This document shows positions 1 to 8,382 of a stretch of DNA of 64,000 nt, in pieces (position 1 is the first letter of the stretch; every line of letters begins with the position of its first letter). Both the position numbers and the translations under genes were made by a program. This DNA is from Desulfuromonadales bacterium (GTDB taxonomy: Bacteria > Desulfobacterota > Desulfuromonadia > Geobacterales > Pseudopelobacteraceae). Under the pieces are notes generated by a model that ran no database searches, was not told the DNA's origin, and saw nothing but the letters and a program-made list of their open reading frames with translations. The stretch is taken from positions 53,781 to 117,780 of the forward strand of contig DUZX01000007.1 of assembly GCA_013349325.1 (NCBI GenBank), in the 5' to 3' direction.

Positions 1-2
1 CC

Positions 3-872
3 TATACCGAAATGGTCAGCGTCAATGGCCTGGTGCGCGAAGGTGCCAAAACACTGATGCTGCTGAAGAGCTGTTTAGAGGACCGCCCGCTCGGCATCCA
101 GTTGTTTGGAAGCGATCCGGCCGATCTGGCCGAGGCAGCCCGCATGGTGGCTGGCTATGGCGATCTGATCGACATCAACATGGGGTGTCCGGTTCGCAAG
201 GTGGTCGGAACCGGTGCCGGCAGCGCACTCTTGCAGGATCCGCTCAGGGTGGCCGCCATCGTGCGTGCCGTTCGGGCAGCGACCAGCTTGCCATTGACCA
301 TTAAGATCCGCTCAGGATGGCACACAGAGAGTCGTGTTTTTTCGGAGGTGGCACGAATCGCCGAAGCCGAAGGGTGTAACGCGATTACCCTGCATCCCCG
401 CAGCCGCAGCCAGATGTTTTCCGGTCAGGCCGACTGGGATCAGATTGCAGAAATCAAAAACGCTCTTTCCATCCCGGTCCTGGGGAGCGGCGACCTGTTT
501 ACCCCGGAAGATTGCCTGCGCATGCTGCGGCAGACCGGCTGCGATGGGATCATGATCGCCCGGGGCGCTCTTGGCAATCCCTGGATTTTTCGCCAGACGC
601 TCGAACTGGCACGGCACGGTTGCTACGGTCCGGTTACTCTTGCAGAACGTGCCGATATGATTGCCCGCCACCTGGCTCTGTATTGCAGTGAAAATGATGC
701 TGCCACGGCAGTTCGGGAGATGAAGAAGCATATCGGCTGGTATGCCCGCGGCTTTTCAGGAGCGTCGGAAGTTCGGCGGGCAGCACATCAGGCCCGTTCG
801 ACTGATGATATCCTCAAACTTGCAGAAAAAATACGCTCGGCACAGGAAACTCACACGCATGCTCCCGTCTGA
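3..872 (+). CDS. dusB: tRNA-dihydrouridine synthase, 5' end missing
   Basis: FMN-dependent tRNA-dihydrouridine synthase of the DusB/NifR3 family, which reduces uridine in the tRNA D-loop using NAD(P)H. The reading frame is already open at the window edge, and the first visible residues (YTEMVSVNGLV) correspond to a position about 40 residues into the family, so the true start lies upstream. Visible signatures are the NMGCPVRKV loop, the IKIRSGW strand and the late GSGDLFTPED and GIMIARGALGNPWIF phosphate/FMN-binding segments of the TIM barrel. The stop overlaps the following kinase gene by 14 bp. The order dusB-ntrB-ntrC matches the nifR3-ntrBC operon of other proteobacteria. Confidence 0.93.
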   Translation, partial: YTEMVSVNGLVREGAKTLMLLKSCLEDRPLGIQLFGSDPADLAEAARMVAGYGDLIDINMGCPVRKVVGTGAGSALLQDPLRVAAIVRAVRAATSLPLTIKIRSGWHTESRVFSEVARIAEAEGCNAITLHPRSRSQMFSGQADWDQIAEIKNALSIPVLGSGDLFTPEDCLRMLRQTGCDGIMIARGALGNPWIFRQTLELARHGCYGPVTLAERADMIARHLALYCSENDAATAVREMKKHIGWYARGFSGASEVRRAAHQARSTDDILKLAEKIRSAQETHTHAPV

Positions 873-1971
873 ATCAACTGAACGCGAAACTCAAAAACTG
901 CGCGACGATTACTACGCCACCGTTATCGACAGCGTCGGCGACGGAGTGATTGTCATTTCCAGCAGCGGTCTGATTACGTTGTGTAACCCGGCAGCAGAAG
1001 AGATAACAGGGTTCTCGCGTAAACAGGCTCAGGGTGCCTCATTCAATACGCTGTTCGCTCTCGAAACCACTCTACTGCAGATGGTTTCAAAAACCATTCA
1101 TACCGGCATTACGATCTCTGACCATGAAAATGTCGTTGTCCGCTCAACGGGACGGGTTACCCCGGTGGCAGCCACCTGCTATCCGTTACTAGAGGGGAGC
1201 GGCGAAAATATCGGCGCCATTTTGACACTGAAGGACATTACCTACATCCGCGAACTGGAGGCTGCCGTGCGCCAGGCCGACCGGCTTTCGACGCTGGGCA
1301 CTCTGGCCGCCGGACTTGCACATGAGGTCAAAAACCCGTTGGGCGGCATCAAAGGCGCAGCCCAACTACTGGAACGTGAATTCGATCCGAACAGCGAGAT
1401 GCTCGACTATACGCGCGTCATGATCCGTGAAACCGAGCGTATCGACCATATTATTCGCGAATTGCTGGAGCTTGCCTCACCGCGTGGTCTCAGGCTCGCG
1501 CCGGTCAATCTTCATAAAATTCTTGGCGACATCCTATTGCTGCAGGGGCAGGCAGTAGCCGGGCGCACAATCAGCTTTTGCAAGCACTTTGACCCCAGCA
1601 TCCCCGACATCATGGCCGACGAAGAGATGCTGACGCGTCTTTTTCTGAACCTGATCCGCAATGCCATAGATGCCATGGGTAACCATGGTAGTTTGACTGT
1701 TTCCAGCAGGGTACTGGGTGATTTTCGCATGGCCCAGAACCAGCGCCGTTCGCGGATGGTGGCAATTGAGGTCAGCGATGACGGCCCCGGCATCCCTGCT
1801 CAAGACCTTGAAAATATCTGGACCCCGTTTTACAGCACGAAATCAAGCGGCACCGGTCTGGGATTGACAATCTGTCACAAAATAGTTGCCGAACATCGTG
1901 GTATGATCAAAGTTGAGTCAACGACCGGACACGGCACAAAATTCACGGTACTGTTGCCGCTGATACAATAA
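859..1971 (+). CDS. ntrB: NtrB-like PAS sensor histidine kinase
   Basis: A 370-residue soluble sensor kinase, probably the nitrogen-regulation kinase that phosphorylates the adjacent NtrC. It has an N-terminal PAS domain (about residues 15-120), a HisKA H-box with AHEVKNPLGG (phosphoacceptor His155), and a HATPase_c domain with the N-box NLIRNAIDAM (Asn268), GPGIP and GTGLGL. No membrane segment is visible. I start it at 859 because an AGGAAA ribosome site lies just upstream; the frame stays open further upstream but that would overlap dusB by 130 bp. The NtrB assignment rests on family resemblance plus the dusB/ntrC neighbours; another PAS-kinase specificity is possible. Confidence 0.85.
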   Translation: MLPSESTERETQKLRDDYYATVIDSVGDGVIVISSSGLITLCNPAAEEITGFSRKQAQGASFNTLFALETTLLQMVSKTIHTGITISDHENVVVRSTGRVTPVAATCYPLLEGSGENIGAILTLKDITYIRELEAAVRQADRLSTLGTLAAGLAHEVKNPLGGIKGAAQLLEREFDPNSEMLDYTRVMIRETERIDHIIRELLELASPRGLRLAPVNLHKILGDILLLQGQAVAGRTISFCKHFDPSIPDIMADEEMLTRLFLNLIRNAIDAMGNHGSLTVSSRVLGDFRMAQNQRRSRMVAIEVSDDGPGIPAQDLENIWTPFYSTKSSGTGLGLTICHKIVAEHRGMIKVESTTGHGTKFTVLLPLIQ

Positions 1972-1985
1972 AAAGAGGTTTATTC

Positions 1986-3428
1986 ATGCCATTACACAGA
2001 ATTCTTGTAGCTGATGATGAAGAAAGTATGCGCTGGGTGCTTTCCAAAGCACTGAAACGGAAAGGCTTTGACGTTGACCTGGCCCATGACGGCCGCCAGG
2101 CGCTGGAACTGATCAAGGACAACTGCTACGATTTGGCGATACTGGATATCAAGATGCCCGGTATCAGCGGCCTGGACCTGCTGGATAAGGTTCAGGAATC
2201 CAAAAAAGATCTGCTGGTCGTGATCATGACTGCCGAAGCCAGTATGCGCAACGCCGTTGAAGCCATGAAACGCGGAGCCTACGACTACATCACCAAACCT
2301 TTTGACCTGGATGTGATCGATGCCATTATCGAAAAGGTCACCCGGGCCAAGGAGATTGCCGGTGAAGTTACGACGCTTAAACAGGAGCTGAAAGAACGAT
2401 ATCAACCGGAACGAAACATCATCGGCAATTCGCAGGCCATGCAGGATGTGTACAAGACCATCGGCAAGGTGGCCGGAAGTGATGTCACAGTCCTGATCCA
2501 GGGAGAATCCGGAACCGGTAAGGAGTTGGTGGCGCGGGCGGTTCACTTCAATTCCGGACGGCTCGGAAAGCCCTTTGTTGCCATCAACTGCGCTGCTATT
2601 CCACGTGACCTGCTTGAAAGCGAGCTGTTCGGTTCGGAAAAAGGTGCCTACACCGGTGCCGGAGAGCGGAAACAGGGCAAGTTCGAGCAGGCTAATCACG
2701 GTACCCTCTTTTTGGATGAGATCGGTGATATGCCGCTGGACCTGCAGGCCAAGATTTTACGGGTTCTTCAGGAGCAGGAGATCACCCGCATCGGCGGAAA
2801 CCAGAATATCGCCGTTGACGTCAGAATCGTTGCCGCGACCAACCAGGCCCTGGTTGAAAAGGTACGCCTGAAAGAGTTTCGTGAAGACCTGTACTATCGC
2901 CTGAATGTCGTGCCGATCATGCTGGCTCCGCTGCGGGAACGGCGCGACGACATTCCCGATCTGGCCCGCTATTTTCTGGAACGCACCAGCGCCGAGATGT
3001 CAACGTCACCCAAGCGTTTAACCGATGATGCTCTGGCATCGCTGAAAGCACACTCCTGGCCCGGCAACGTCCGCGAACTTGAAAATGCAATCAAACGCGC
3101 GGTAATACTCTCAAGCGACCCGCTGCTCACGGCGCATGACTTTGAGAATTTGCCCGCTGCCGTCATCTCGCAGGATTCTGCTTCACAGGACGCTTCGCTG
3201 GAGTCGCTGGTCGATATGAAGTTGCGGTCCTGCATGAACGGGATTGAAACGCTCGACAAAGGAAATATTCATGCCATGGTTCTGGAGCAGATCGAACGAC
3301 CACTGATCCGCTTTATATTGGAGAAGACACGCTGGAATCAGGTCAAGGCCGCCGATATCCTCGGCATCAATCGAAACACGCTGCGCAAAAAAATCACCGA
3401 ACTGGGAATTGAACTAAAACGGGAGTAG
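1986..3428 (+). CDS. ntrC: NtrC-family sigma-54 response regulator
   Basis: A 480-residue sigma-54-dependent transcription activator. The receiver domain (1-120) carries phosphoacceptor Asp54 in LAILDIKMPG. The AAA+ sigma-54 activator domain has Walker A GESGTGKE near residue 173, the sigma-54 contact loop as GAYTGA near 220 (a common Tyr variant of GAFTGA) and Walker B DEIGDM. A Fis-type helix-turn-helix with KAADILGINRNTLRKKI closes the protein. It follows the kinase by 14 bp with an AAAAGAGG ribosome site, so the two form one operon. It is likely to control nitrogen-assimilation promoters; the exact regulon cannot be read here. Confidence 0.88.
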   Translation: MPLHRILVADDEESMRWVLSKALKRKGFDVDLAHDGRQALELIKDNCYDLAILDIKMPGISGLDLLDKVQESKKDLLVVIMTAEASMRNAVEAMKRGAYDYITKPFDLDVIDAIIEKVTRAKEIAGEVTTLKQELKERYQPERNIIGNSQAMQDVYKTIGKVAGSDVTVLIQGESGTGKELVARAVHFNSGRLGKPFVAINCAAIPRDLLESELFGSEKGAYTGAGERKQGKFEQANHGTLFLDEIGDMPLDLQAKILRVLQEQEITRIGGNQNIAVDVRIVAATNQALVEKVRLKEFREDLYYRLNVVPIMLAPLRERRDDIPDLARYFLERTSAEMSTSPKRLTDDALASLKAHSWPGNVRELENAIKRAVILSSDPLLTAHDFENLPAAVISQDSASQDASLESLVDMKLRSCMNGIETLDKGNIHAMVLEQIERPLIRFILEKTRWNQVKAADILGINRNTLRKKITELGIELKRE

Positions 3429-3443
3429 GAAAGGAGACAGAAT

Positions 3444-4010
3444 ATGTCAGTTAAAGACAGGTTTTTTTTGGATCGGGAGAAGGCTGTTCTGGTTGTAATC
3501 GACATTCAGGAAAAGTTATGCGTAGCCATGTCCGACAAGGTCCTGCGCACTCTCACCAAAAATGTCGGCATCCTGCTGGAGAGCGCCGCCGAACTGAAGG
3601 TTCCGGTGCTGGTTACGGAGCAGTATGTCAAAGGATTAGGAGCCACACTGCCGGAATTAAAGGAGAAGACCGCCGCTGCCCCCTGTTACGAAAAAATGAG
3701 CTTCAGCTGCTGCGGCAGCACGGAGTTTATTGAGGCTCTGCGGGCTACCGGACGTAAGCAAGTCATCATCACCGGAATGGAGACGCACGTTTGTGTGCTG
3801 CAGACCGTTATTGAGCTGTGCGAGGCCGGCTTTGATGTCCACATTGTGAAAGACGCCATAATGAGTCGCAGTAAGCAGAACTGGCAGACAGCCATCGAAG
3901 CGATGAGCCTGGCCGGTGCCGTACCGACCTGCACCGAATCTGTCCTGTTTCAACTCTTGAAGGTCGCGGGAACAGAAGAGTTCAAGAAGCTCTCAAAACT
4001 GGTACGCTGA
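3444..4010 (+). CDS. Isochorismatase-family cysteine hydrolase
   Basis: A 188-residue isochorismatase-like hydrolase. The Asp-Lys-Cys triad of the family is visible: Asp20 in VVIDIQEKL, Lys84 in CYEKMSFS and nucleophile Cys117 in GMETHVCVLQ. Members include nicotinamidases, ureidoacrylate amidases and true isochorismatases, and nothing here identifies the substrate. It follows ntrC by 15 bp with an AAAGGAG ribosome site, so it may be co-transcribed with the nitrogen regulators; hydrolysis of an amide is then an attractive but unproven idea. Codons 7-9 contain a run of eight T (3472-3479), a possible slippage site. Confidence 0.85.
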   Translation: MSVKDRFFLDREKAVLVVIDIQEKLCVAMSDKVLRTLTKNVGILLESAAELKVPVLVTEQYVKGLGATLPELKEKTAAAPCYEKMSFSCCGSTEFIEALRATGRKQVIITGMETHVCVLQTVIELCEAGFDVHIVKDAIMSRSKQNWQTAIEAMSLAGAVPTCTESVLFQLLKVAGTEEFKKLSKLVR

Positions 4011-4035
4011 GAATTTTACACAATGAGAAGCGATA

Positions 4036-4074
4036 AAAAAAACTCCGGGGGCGGCCGCTTCCGGAGTTTTTTTA
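4036..4074. terminator. Bidirectional rho-independent terminator
   Basis: An 8-bp stem AACTCCGG/CCGGAGTT (4041-4048 with 4061-4068) with A-tract before and T-tract after. It lies between the convergent hydrolase and HAD phosphatase genes and can serve both. Confidence 0.85.
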
Positions 4075-4082
4075 TGCCGTTT

Positions 4083-4721
4083 TTATGCAGAAAAAACGTG
4101 GCGAACAATTTCGGCGTGATGCTGGATGCGGGCCAGGGATGGCAGATCGGATTTATAGGAGATAAAGGGGACGCCGGCCGATTTGGCCGCCTGCATATCT
4201 ACCTCGCCGTCGCCGATAAAGAGCGCTTCATGCGCTGCAATGCCGAAATGCTCCAGAACCTTCAGGAGCGGTTCCGGATGGGGCTTCGGGTTGACGACCT
4301 GTGCCGCCGTCATAACGTATTCAAAATACCCCGTCAGTCCAAAATCCTCAATAATCATATCCATCGAGGTCGCCCGATTGGTACAGATGGCCAGTGAGGT
4401 ATGCCCTCTCAGCTGATCAAGGGCATCGACAAAACCATCCTCCATACTCATATACGGCATCAGGTCGCGGTAGTGAATGGTCTTGGCAAACCGGAAGGCA
4501 TCCTCGCGGCGCGCATCATCCGCAAAAAAATACTCCATCACGTTGTGGAACGAGTAGGTATGCAGTACCCGCTGGGCTTCCAGGTCAGTCCTGTCGACAG
4601 CCGGCCGACCCAGATATTCCATGACCCTGTTATAAAAAACATAGTTAGATTCAATAGAATCCAGGATCACGCCGTCGCAATCATAAATTACTACTTTGTA
4701 GCGGCATTTCAACTTATTCAT
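4083..4721 (-). CDS. HAD-superfamily phosphatase
   Basis: A 212-residue haloacid dehalogenase-type phosphatase of the phosphoglycolate phosphatase-like subgroup. Motif I is YDCDGVILDS (nucleophile Asp14, acid Asp16), motif II lies at ICTNR, and motif III/IV at FIGDGEVDMQAAKSAGV. An alpha-helical cap follows motif I. The start at 4721 gives a family-like N-terminus; the frame is open further upstream but would run into the HNH gene. It overlaps that upstream gene by 8 bp, so the two are probably translated from one transcript. The substrate is unknown. Confidence 0.82.
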   Translation of the reverse strand: MNKLKCRYKVVIYDCDGVILDSIESNYVFYNRVMEYLGRPAVDRTDLEAQRVLHTYSFHNVMEYFFADDARREDAFRFAKTIHYRDLMPYMSMEDGFVDALDQLRGHTSLAICTNRATSMDMIIEDFGLTGYFEYVMTAAQVVNPKPHPEPLLKVLEHFGIAAHEALFIGDGEVDMQAAKSAGVPFISYKSDLPSLARIQHHAEIVRHVFSA

Positions 4722-5025
4722 GATCAGGCTCTCTTTCGGAAGACAGCCTGATAAACTCTTCCCACTCGATAGGCAGCAGGTATTTTTTGCGACTGTTGCA
4801 CTCCTTGCAGGCCGGAACAACATTATTACGGGAAGATTTTCCGCCACGCGAGAGCGGCACCAGATGATCCATGGTCAAATCCTCTGCCGTAAAAATCCCT
4901 GCACAGTAATGGCAGCGCCCCAGAGCAAGCCTGCTCTGCCACCAGCGACTCCGGCGAAGGTCGCGTGATTTTTCCCGTTCCCGCTTAACGTCTGCTTCGC
5001 TGACTTCTATAATAAAGTGATCCAT
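4714..5025 (-). CDS. HNH endonuclease-domain protein
   Basis: A 103-residue HNH-family protein. The zinc pairs Cys38/Cys41 (CHYC) and Cys73/Cys76 (CKEC) flank the nuclease core with Asp53-His54 in TMDHLVPLSRGG and the NNVVPAC segment. A basic helix precedes the first Cys pair. The chosen start is the second Met, downstream of AGGAAGG although spaced about 12 bases; an earlier Met at 5064 is also possible. Single-domain HNH proteins of this type are widespread in bacteria, and their role (nicking, repair, defence) is not known from sequence. Confidence 0.75.
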   Translation of the reverse strand: MDHFIIEVSEADVKREREKSRDLRRSRWWQSRLALGRCHYCAGIFTAEDLTMDHLVPLSRGGKSSRNNVVPACKECNSRKKYLLPIEWEEFIRLSSEREPDHE

Positions 5026-5133
5026 AAGCTTTAAAAACCTTCCTGTAATGAATACGGGGGGCACGATAGCCGATATTCAAACAATTTGGTAGCGGAAAAA
5101 CCGAAGCGGTTACCGTCATGAGCAATAAAAAGG

Positions 5134-5162
5134 TTGATATATTTTTTGCGTTGAGTTATAAA
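5134..5162 (+). promoter_or_regulatory. Sigma-70-type promoter of tRNA-Arg
   Basis: TTGATA (5134-5139), 17-bp spacer, TATAAA (5157-5162), ending 13 bp before the tRNA. Good match to consensus. Confidence 0.7.
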
Positions 5163-5175
5163 GCCAATTCGCAAT

Positions 5176-5252
5176 GCGCTTGTAGCTCAGCTGGATAGAG
5201 CAACGGACTACGAATCCGTAGGTCGGGCGTTCGAATCGCTCCAGGCGCACCA
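5176..5252 (+). tRNA. tRNA-Arg (ACG)
   Basis: A 77-nt cloverleaf with encoded CCA. The acceptor stem GCGCTTG pairs with CAGGCGC (one G-U), the discriminator is A, and the anticodon loop CTACGAA gives anticodon ACG (wobble A expected to become inosine). The T-arm contains GTTCGAATC. Confidence 0.95.
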
Positions 5253-5260
5253 AAAAAATC

Positions 5261-5296
5261 AAGGGGTTACAGTTTCGGCTGCAACCCCTTTTTTTA
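5261..5296 (+). terminator. Terminator after tRNA-Arg
   Basis: The inverted repeat AGGGGTT / AACCCCT is followed by seven or more T residues, directly behind the tRNA. Confidence 0.8.
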
Positions 5297-5327
5297 ATTT
5301 TAATTTCACATCACAGCAGAGGCCATT

Positions 5328-7049
5328 ATGGAAAAAACAGACCCACAAGCATTGTTTGAAAAATTTGCAGAAACCGGGCAGCGCCTGCTCAAGGATGTAT
5401 CAGCCACTGAAATACAGGAAATGGCAACCCAGTTTGGCGCTTCCTGGAATACGATCGTGATGCGTTCTATGGAAAACCCCGAAGATTGGCTGAAAACGAT
5501 CACCGGGTTTTATCAGGACCAGTTAAATCTCTGGTTCAATATGTTCAAACCATCCTCTGAGGGTGCCGCTCAACCGGCGCATAGTGACAGGCGCTTTGCC
5601 TCTCCTGAGTGGGAAGAAAGCCCCGTACACAATTATATCAAGCAATCATATTTGCTGACATCACGCATCCTGACGGGGATGGTTGCAGACTCCCCGCTGG
5701 ACGAGGCAACAAAGAGCAGGACTGAATTTTATACCCGTCAGTTTGTGGACGCACTGTCACCCTCCAATTTTGCTTTGACCAATCCCGAAGTACTTAAGGA
5801 GACGCTGGAAAGCAAGGGCCAAAACCTGATCCAGGGGCTGGAACAATTGATGCGGGATTTTGATAAAGGCCGTATCAGCATGACCGATGAATCTGCATTT
5901 GAACTGGGCAAAAATATCGCGGCCACGCCAGGTTCCGTGGTGTTCCAGAATGAACTTATTCAGCTGATTCATTTCAAGCCGATGACTGAAAAAGTCAATG
6001 ACCGTCCGATTTTGATTATACCGCCCTGCATCAACAAATATTACATTCTTGATCTGTCTGAAAACAACTCCTATGTGCGCTATTGCCTGGAACAGGGCAA
6101 CAACGTCTTTATAATTTCATGGCGCAATCCGGATGAAACGCTTGGGGATAAAACCTGGGACGACTATCTTAATGCGGGAACATTCCCGGCTATCACTGCA
6201 GTTAAAAAGATTACCGGTGCGAAAAAAATCAACGGCGTGGCCTGGTGCATCGGCGGCACGATGTTGGCGACGACGATTGCCGTTCTGGCTGCAAAAAACA
6301 AAAAACCTTTCGCTTCGGCAACCTTTTTTACGACGCTGCTGGATTTTTCTGATCCCGGTGAACTGCGGGTATTTATTGACGAATCACAGGTTAAGCAATT
6401 TGAAGAGAAGCTGAAAAACGGCGGCGTCATGCCGGGCAAACAGTTGGCCACAACGTTTGCGATGCTGCGTGCCAATGATTTGATCTGGAGCTACGTGGTA
6501 AATAACTACCTGAAGGGCAAGACACCGCCCCCTTTCGATATCCTGTACTGGAACTCTGATTCGACCAATATGACTGCGGCCATGTACACCTGGTATCTGC
6601 GAAACATGTATCTGGAAAACAAGTTGATCGTACCGGGAGCTATCGAGCTGTGCGGCGTTCCGGTTGATCTGGGCAAAATTGCATGCCCGGTTTATTGCCT
6701 GTCTGCCATTGAAGATCACATCGCCCCCTGGAAATCGACGTTTATTTCAACCGAAGTCCTGAAGGCTCCGATGGAATTCGTACTGGGTGCCAGTGGTCAC
6801 ATTGCCGGCGTTCTTAATCCGGCCAACAAAAACAAGCGTAATTACTGGATTAATGGCGAACTGGGACAAGGCGCCGACCATTGGCTGGAAACGGCAGAAA
6901 GTGTCCCCGGCAGCTGGTGGACACATTGGGATACATGGCTGAAGAGTCAGGGCGGAAAAGAAATACCTGCGCCGGCGCAGGTCGGTAGCGCGGACTATCC
7001 GGAAATCGAAGCTTCACCTGGCGCGTATGTTTTGGCCAGAAACAATTAG
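5328..7049 (+). CDS. phaC: Class I-type polyhydroxyalkanoate synthase
   Basis: A 573-residue PHA synthase polymerising hydroxyacyl-CoA into storage polyester at granule surfaces. The N-terminal PhaC_N region covers about residues 60-270 (including IPPCINKYYILDL and FIISWRNPD). The catalytic alpha/beta-hydrolase domain has nucleophile Cys307 in VAWCIGGT, the Asp in IEDHIAPW and the His in ASGHIAGVLNP. The lipase-like box reads A-W-C-I-G-G where most class I enzymes have G-x-C-x-G-G. Length fits class I (about 550-600). A small protein typical of PHA loci follows 27 bp downstream, but no phaA, phaB or phasin gene is in the window. Confidence 0.92.
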   Translation: MEKTDPQALFEKFAETGQRLLKDVSATEIQEMATQFGASWNTIVMRSMENPEDWLKTITGFYQDQLNLWFNMFKPSSEGAAQPAHSDRRFASPEWEESPVHNYIKQSYLLTSRILTGMVADSPLDEATKSRTEFYTRQFVDALSPSNFALTNPEVLKETLESKGQNLIQGLEQLMRDFDKGRISMTDESAFELGKNIAATPGSVVFQNELIQLIHFKPMTEKVNDRPILIIPPCINKYYILDLSENNSYVRYCLEQGNNVFIISWRNPDETLGDKTWDDYLNAGTFPAITAVKKITGAKKINGVAWCIGGTMLATTIAVLAAKNKKPFASATFFTTLLDFSDPGELRVFIDESQVKQFEEKLKNGGVMPGKQLATTFAMLRANDLIWSYVVNNYLKGKTPPPFDILYWNSDSTNMTAAMYTWYLRNMYLENKLIVPGAIELCGVPVDLGKIACPVYCLSAIEDHIAPWKSTFISTEVLKAPMEFVLGASGHIAGVLNPANKNKRNYWINGELGQGADHWLETAESVPGSWWTHWDTWLKSQGGKEIPAPAQVGSADYPEIEASPGAYVLARNN

Positions 7050-7076
7050 ACCCACCACTATCAGCAGGGGGAACCA

Positions 7077-7325
7077 ATGAAAATTACATTTGATATCGAT
7101 GCTACTCCTCAAGAATTACGTACGTTTTTCGGACTGCCTGACGTTGAAAGTCTGCAAAAAGAGATGATGGATCAGATCCGGAAAAAAACACTGGATGGTG
7201 TTGAAGGATTCGACCTCCTCTCCCTGATGAAGCCTTTGCTGCCTGAAAACATGATGTCAATGACGTCCCTGCAGAAAAACTTCTGGAATGCATTCACCAA
7301 GACATCCGGTGAAGCAAAAGAATGA
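7077..7325 (+). CDS. Small PHA-associated protein (DUF6489-like)
   Basis: An 82-residue soluble protein that opens MKITFDIDATPQELRTFFG and contains FGLPDVESLQKEMM, matching my memory of the DUF6489 family found beside polyhydroxyalkanoate genes. The C-terminal half is a predicted amphipathic helix (LQKNFWNAF). It is preceded by AGGGGGAACC at ribosome-site distance and follows phaC by 27 bp, so co-transcription is likely. A granule-associated or regulatory role is inference from location only. Confidence 0.72.
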   Translation: MKITFDIDATPQELRTFFGLPDVESLQKEMMDQIRKKTLDGVEGFDLLSLMKPLLPENMMSMTSLQKNFWNAFTKTSGEAKE

Positions 7326-7472
7326 TTTATTAATGGGGCGCCATAAAAATACAGCCACCCACGATGAGAATGTTGCCAAAATACCCTGAAGATGCTAGGG
7401 TTCGCACGATTTAATTACCATTACCGCTGCATGCAGGCCGGTGTCAGTGAGTATATTACGAGGGGGTATTTT

Positions 7473-8228
7473 ATGCGTGGCATTACAACAGTTTTTAACG
7501 GGAAGTACCTGGCACGGGTAAGTCGGACCGTCGCGACAGCTTTGGCCTGCGTATCTCTGACCACTATCGCAGACGCCGCAGAAAAACCGCGTATGGCCGT
7601 CATGCGTTTTACCAATAACACTCATGCCAGCTGGTGGCGTTCCGGCACCGGTTCAGAGCTGTCTGACATGCTGACCAGTGAATTGAGCAGCACGAAGAAA
7701 TTCAAGCTGGTTGAACGCAAGGAAATTGAAAGCGTGGTCAGCGAGCTGAAGTTTGGCGAGTCCGGACTGGTTGAACCATCGACAAAATCCCGGCTCGGCA
7801 AGATAAAGGGCGCCCAGTATCTGGTCATGGCCACGGTCTCGTCGTTTGAGGAGGGCACAAGCAAAAAAGGCGGCGGCCTGCATTTCATGGGCATCGGCCT
7901 GGGTGCTCGTTCTGCCAAGGCATATATTGCGGTTGACCTTAAAATTGTTGACGTTGAATCCAGTGAAGTCATTGAAACCAGGACCATAGAAGCAACATCA
8001 GAATCAACGTCTCACGCCCTTTCCGGCAGCTTCATGGGTATAGGCGGCAATGTTGATAAAGAAGAGAAGACACCGGTTGGAAAAGCCATCCGGGCCTGTG
8101 TGATCAATATCGCTGACTATCTGACCTGCTCCATGGTTGACAAAACAAGTGAGTGCCTTGACAAATACTCTGCCAAAGATCAAAAACGGCGCGAGAAGAC
8201 AAAAAGCTCGATCACGCTCGACGATTAA
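7473..8228 (+). CDS. Exported CsgG/HfaB-like protein
   Basis: A 251-residue protein with a Sec-type signal peptide (positive N-terminus, hydrophobic stretch to about residue 32, cleavage near ADA-AE). The mature part starts with RMAVMRFTNNTHASWW and continues with LTSELSSTKKFKLVERKEIESV and GAQYLVMATVSSFEEG, the fold signature of CsgG-related periplasmic/outer-membrane lipoproteins. No lipobox Cys is evident, unlike CsgG proper. Start 7473 was chosen for its AGGGGGT ribosome site; 27 upstream codons in frame lack one. CsgG relatives form export pores or assist outer-membrane assembly; the function here is unknown. A strong terminator follows. Confidence 0.7.
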   Translation: MRGITTVFNGKYLARVSRTVATALACVSLTTIADAAEKPRMAVMRFTNNTHASWWRSGTGSELSDMLTSELSSTKKFKLVERKEIESVVSELKFGESGLVEPSTKSRLGKIKGAQYLVMATVSSFEEGTSKKGGGLHFMGIGLGARSAKAYIAVDLKIVDVESSEVIETRTIEATSESTSHALSGSFMGIGGNVDKEEKTPVGKAIRACVINIADYLTCSMVDKTSECLDKYSAKDQKRREKTKSSITLDD

Positions 8229-8265
8229 AAACACGCCTCACCCCCAGATACTGCACACCATACAA

Positions 8266-8299
8266 ACAGCCCGTAACCACCATGGTTACGGGCTGTTTT
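8266..8299 (+). terminator. Rho-independent terminator
   Basis: Perfect 14-bp stem ACAGCCCGTAACCA / TGGTTACGGGCTGT with a 2-nt spacer then TTTTCG, 38 bp after the CsgG-like gene. Confidence 0.85.
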
Positions 8300-8382
8300 C
8301 GTTATTTATATCTGTTCCGTTTTCTCTGCTTTACCGCTATAAGGGAACATCACCATGCTGACAGCCACCTAACGGAGCATCA

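Noticed and set aside
742..858. Upstream extension of the ntrB frame
   Set aside because: It would overlap dusB by 130 bp and adds residues that do not belong to the PAS kinase. The ATG at 859 has a ribosome site.
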